From Liolophura sinensis (taxonomy: Eukaryota; Mollusca; Polyplacophora; Chitonida; Chitonidae), in the NCBI RefSeq assembly GCF_032854445.1, contig NW_027017973.1, positions 62,001 to 126,000 on the forward strand: a stretch of DNA of 64,000 nt, read 5' to 3'. Positions within the stretch are counted from its first letter, which is position 1. Each line of letters begins with the position of its first letter. The position numbers and the translations under genes are program-made. The notes below the pieces were generated by a model. It saw only the letters and a program-made list of their open reading frames with translations. It did no database searches and was not told the origin of the DNA. Of the stretch, positions 62,201 to 64,000 are shown piece after piece.

Positions 62201-64000
62201 ATACAAATGGTGTGGTTTTTCTACATGTAGATAAAGACATTGAGTTTGTCTTCGACTTAGAAGTAAGACATTTGCTGGGTGAGTTAAATGGGCTTGGCCC
62301 AAAGATTTGACGTCGTCTGGGCTACCGAAGGGCACATAACTTATAATGAAAAGTTGAATATAGTAATGACCAGTCGCGATTGTACATAGTTAATGTAGCC
62401 GATTTCAATTCGCAAAAAGACCAGGCAAAAATCCAAAAGTGGAAAAACTGTTCCAATGCTGCTGGTAAGAGGCTAATCCGACGTATTTTGTGACGAGAAA
62501 TCGATTGGTGCAAACCGCGTTGCTCTCCGACCAATACTTTTGGCTGTAGCCACAAATGAATAATCAATGATGTCAAGATCACGTGCCCAGCAACGGCTCT
62601 TACTCCATGGAAACCAAGGAAATTTGCAATTTTTCAACAGCTGGAGATGCCTGGCCCAATTGCGCATCCTTTGGCACCTTATTGATGTGGGTCAGTGTTC
62701 AATTGTACTTTTTACAGCGGATTGTATCAAGTACCTTGTGTTTTTTTTTATATACAAATGGTGTGGTTTTTCTACATGTAGATAAAGACATTGAGTTTGT
62801 CTTCGACTTAGGAGTAAGACATTTGTTGGGTGAGTTAAATGGGCTTGGCCCAAAGATTTGACGTCGTCTGGGCTACCGAAGGGCACATAACTTATAATGA
62901 AATGTTGAATATAGTAATGACCAGTCGCGATTGTACATAGTTAATGTAGCCGAATTCAATTAGCAAAAAGACCAGGCAAAAATCCAAAAGTGGAAAAACT
63001 GTTCCAATGCTGCTGGTAAGAGGCTAATCCGACGTATTTTGTGACGAGAAATCGAATTTTGCAAACCACGTTGCTCTCCGACCAATACTTTTGGCTGTAG
63101 CCACAAATGAATAATCAATGATGTCAAGATCACGTGCCCAGCAACGGCTCTTACTCCATGGAAACCAAGGAAATTTGCAATTTTTCAACAGCTGGAGATG
63201 CCTGGCCCAATTGCGCATCCTTTGGCACCTTATTGATGTGGGTCAGTGTTCAATTGTACTTTTTACAGCGGATTGTATCAAGTACCTTGTGTTTTTTTAT
63301 ATACAAATGGTGTGGTTTTTCTACATGTAGATAAAGACATTGAGTTTGTCTTCGACTTAGAAGTAAGACATTTGCTGGGTGAGTTAAATGGGCTTGGCCC
63401 AAAGATTTGACGTCGTCTGGGCTACCGAAGGGCACATAACTTATAATGAAAAGTTGAATATAGTAATGACCAGTCGCGATTGTACATAGTTAATGTAGCC
63501 GATTTCAATTAGCAAAAAGACCAGGCAAAAATCCAAAAGTGGAAAAACTGTTCCAATGCTGCTGGTAAGAGGCTAATCCGACGTATTTTGTGACGAGAAA
63601 TCGAATGGTGCAAACCGCGTTGCTCTCTGACCAATACTTTTGGCTGTAGCCACAAGTGAATAATGAATGATGTCAAGATCACGTGCCCAGCAACGGCTCT
63701 TACTCCATGGAAACCAAGGAAATTTGCAATTTTTCAACAGCTGGAGATGCCTGGCCCAATTGCGCATCCTTTGGCACCTTATTGATGTGGGTCAGTGTTC
63801 AATTGTACTTTTTACAGCGGATTGTATCAAGTACCTTGTGTTTTTTTTTATATACAAATGGTGTGGTTTTTCTACATGTAGATAAAGACATTGAGTTTGT
63901 CTTCGACTTAGGAGTAAGACATTTGCTGGGTGAGTTAAATGGGCTTGGCCCAAAGATTTGACGTCGTCTGGGCTACCGAAGGGCACATAACTTATAATGA
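56299..64000 (+). repeat. Eight-monomer higher-order repeat of 4401 bp, one and a half copies
   Basis: Unit 1 is M103-M110 (56299-60699); unit 2 starts at M111 (60700) and matches through about 63280 in M115. Ordered shared markers, each exactly 4401 bp apart: AAGAACACG (M103/M111), AAATACAAAAG (M104/M112), GTCCAGATC with CCATCGAAACC and T7 (M105/M113), TCGATTGG with T9/GGAGTA (M106/M114), CCGAATTCAATTAGC with GAATTTTGC and ACCACG (M107/M115). Differences: TTGCAA against TTCCAA in M103/M111, TTCGC against TTAGC in M105/M113, CGCAAAAAG against CGCATAAAG in M104/M112. M107 is T8 with CCTTTTG, M115 is T7 with CCTTGTG, so the match ends there. M108 and M110 look identical. Confidence 0.9.

Larger units (their letters stand above)
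1..64000 (+). repeat. Satellite DNA array, 116 tandem monomers of about 550 bp
   Basis: The same 550-bp text recurs end to end, always in the same orientation. Each copy opens with a form of AAAGTTGAATATAG and closes with CTTATAATGA. Copies begin at 1, 551, 1101, 1651 and so on to 63450, 116 in all. Length varies mainly through a T7/T8/T9 run; other departures are a 4-bp deletion (M21, M25), 3-bp deletions (M30, M87), a 10-bp duplication (M44), a 5-bp deletion (M45) and a 183-bp internal duplication (M88). No unique DNA over 20 bp separates copies. Tandem satellites of this kind are typical of eukaryotic centromeric or heterochromatic DNA; that location is inferred. I recognise no named satellite family, transposon terminus, tRNA, rRNA or coding gene. 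Both window edges are inside the array. Confidence 0.98.

Noticed and set aside
1-64000. CRISPR array
   Set aside because: There are no short direct repeats separated by unique spacers; the unit is a 550-bp satellite without unique spacer DNA.
1-64000. rDNA spacer, tRNA/5S array or transposon tandem
   Set aside because: No rRNA or tRNA sequence, no pol III A/B box pair, no terminal inverted repeats, no LTR or reverse transcriptase or transposase coding seen.
1-64000. Window starts and ends exactly on the chosen monomer boundary
   Set aside because: The phase was set by base 1, and the summed indels happen to end a copy at 64000; this has no biological meaning.

Overview
The whole 64-kb window is one uninterrupted head-to-tail array of a satellite DNA with a monomer of about 550 bp. 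Reading the monomer from the phase at base 1, I count 116 consecutive copies, M1 (1-550) to M116 (63450-64000), all in the same orientation. No unique sequence, transposon, RNA gene or credible protein gene interrupts them. Copies are very similar: M1 and M2 differ by about a dozen substitutions, counted by eye. Most are 549, 550 or 551 bp, set by a run of 7, 8 or 9 T near monomer offset 392. The window starts and ends inside the array, so its true length is unknown.

The organism cannot be named from the sequence. A homogeneous 550-bp satellite with higher-order structure points to a eukaryotic chromosome, probably centromeric, pericentromeric or other heterochromatin. The monomer is moderately AT-rich and keeps roughly 19 CpG dinucleotides, close to what its composition predicts. 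That would fit a genome with little germline CpG methylation, as in many invertebrates (inference only).

Layout by shared diagnostic variants: 1-3300, a trimer repeated twice; 3301-5498, a dimer twice; 6601-8801, another dimer twice; 8252-10451, four copies of a CCTATTGC subtype; 10544-14933, a four-monomer block of 2195 bp repeated with no difference I can see; 14842-21438, mixed types; 21439-24750, six copies dense in one-base indels, probably an assembly-quality problem; 24751-34106, a six-monomer unit of about 3301 bp seen three times; 34107-44564, interleaved dimers (1101 bp) and trimers (1652 bp); 44565-48594, a block with back-to-back duplicate monomers and a 183-bp out-of-register internal duplication; 48595-56298, mixed types; 56299-64000, an eight-monomer unit of 4401 bp seen one and a half times.

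There is no gene network to describe. The interest lies in how the array evolves: nested, local higher-order repeats of different sizes, hybrid monomers, a T-run allele linked to neighbouring variants, and one duplication that breaks register. The many short ORFs recur only because the DNA recurs. They shift frame whenever the T-run changes and lie on both strands, so I do not call them genes.
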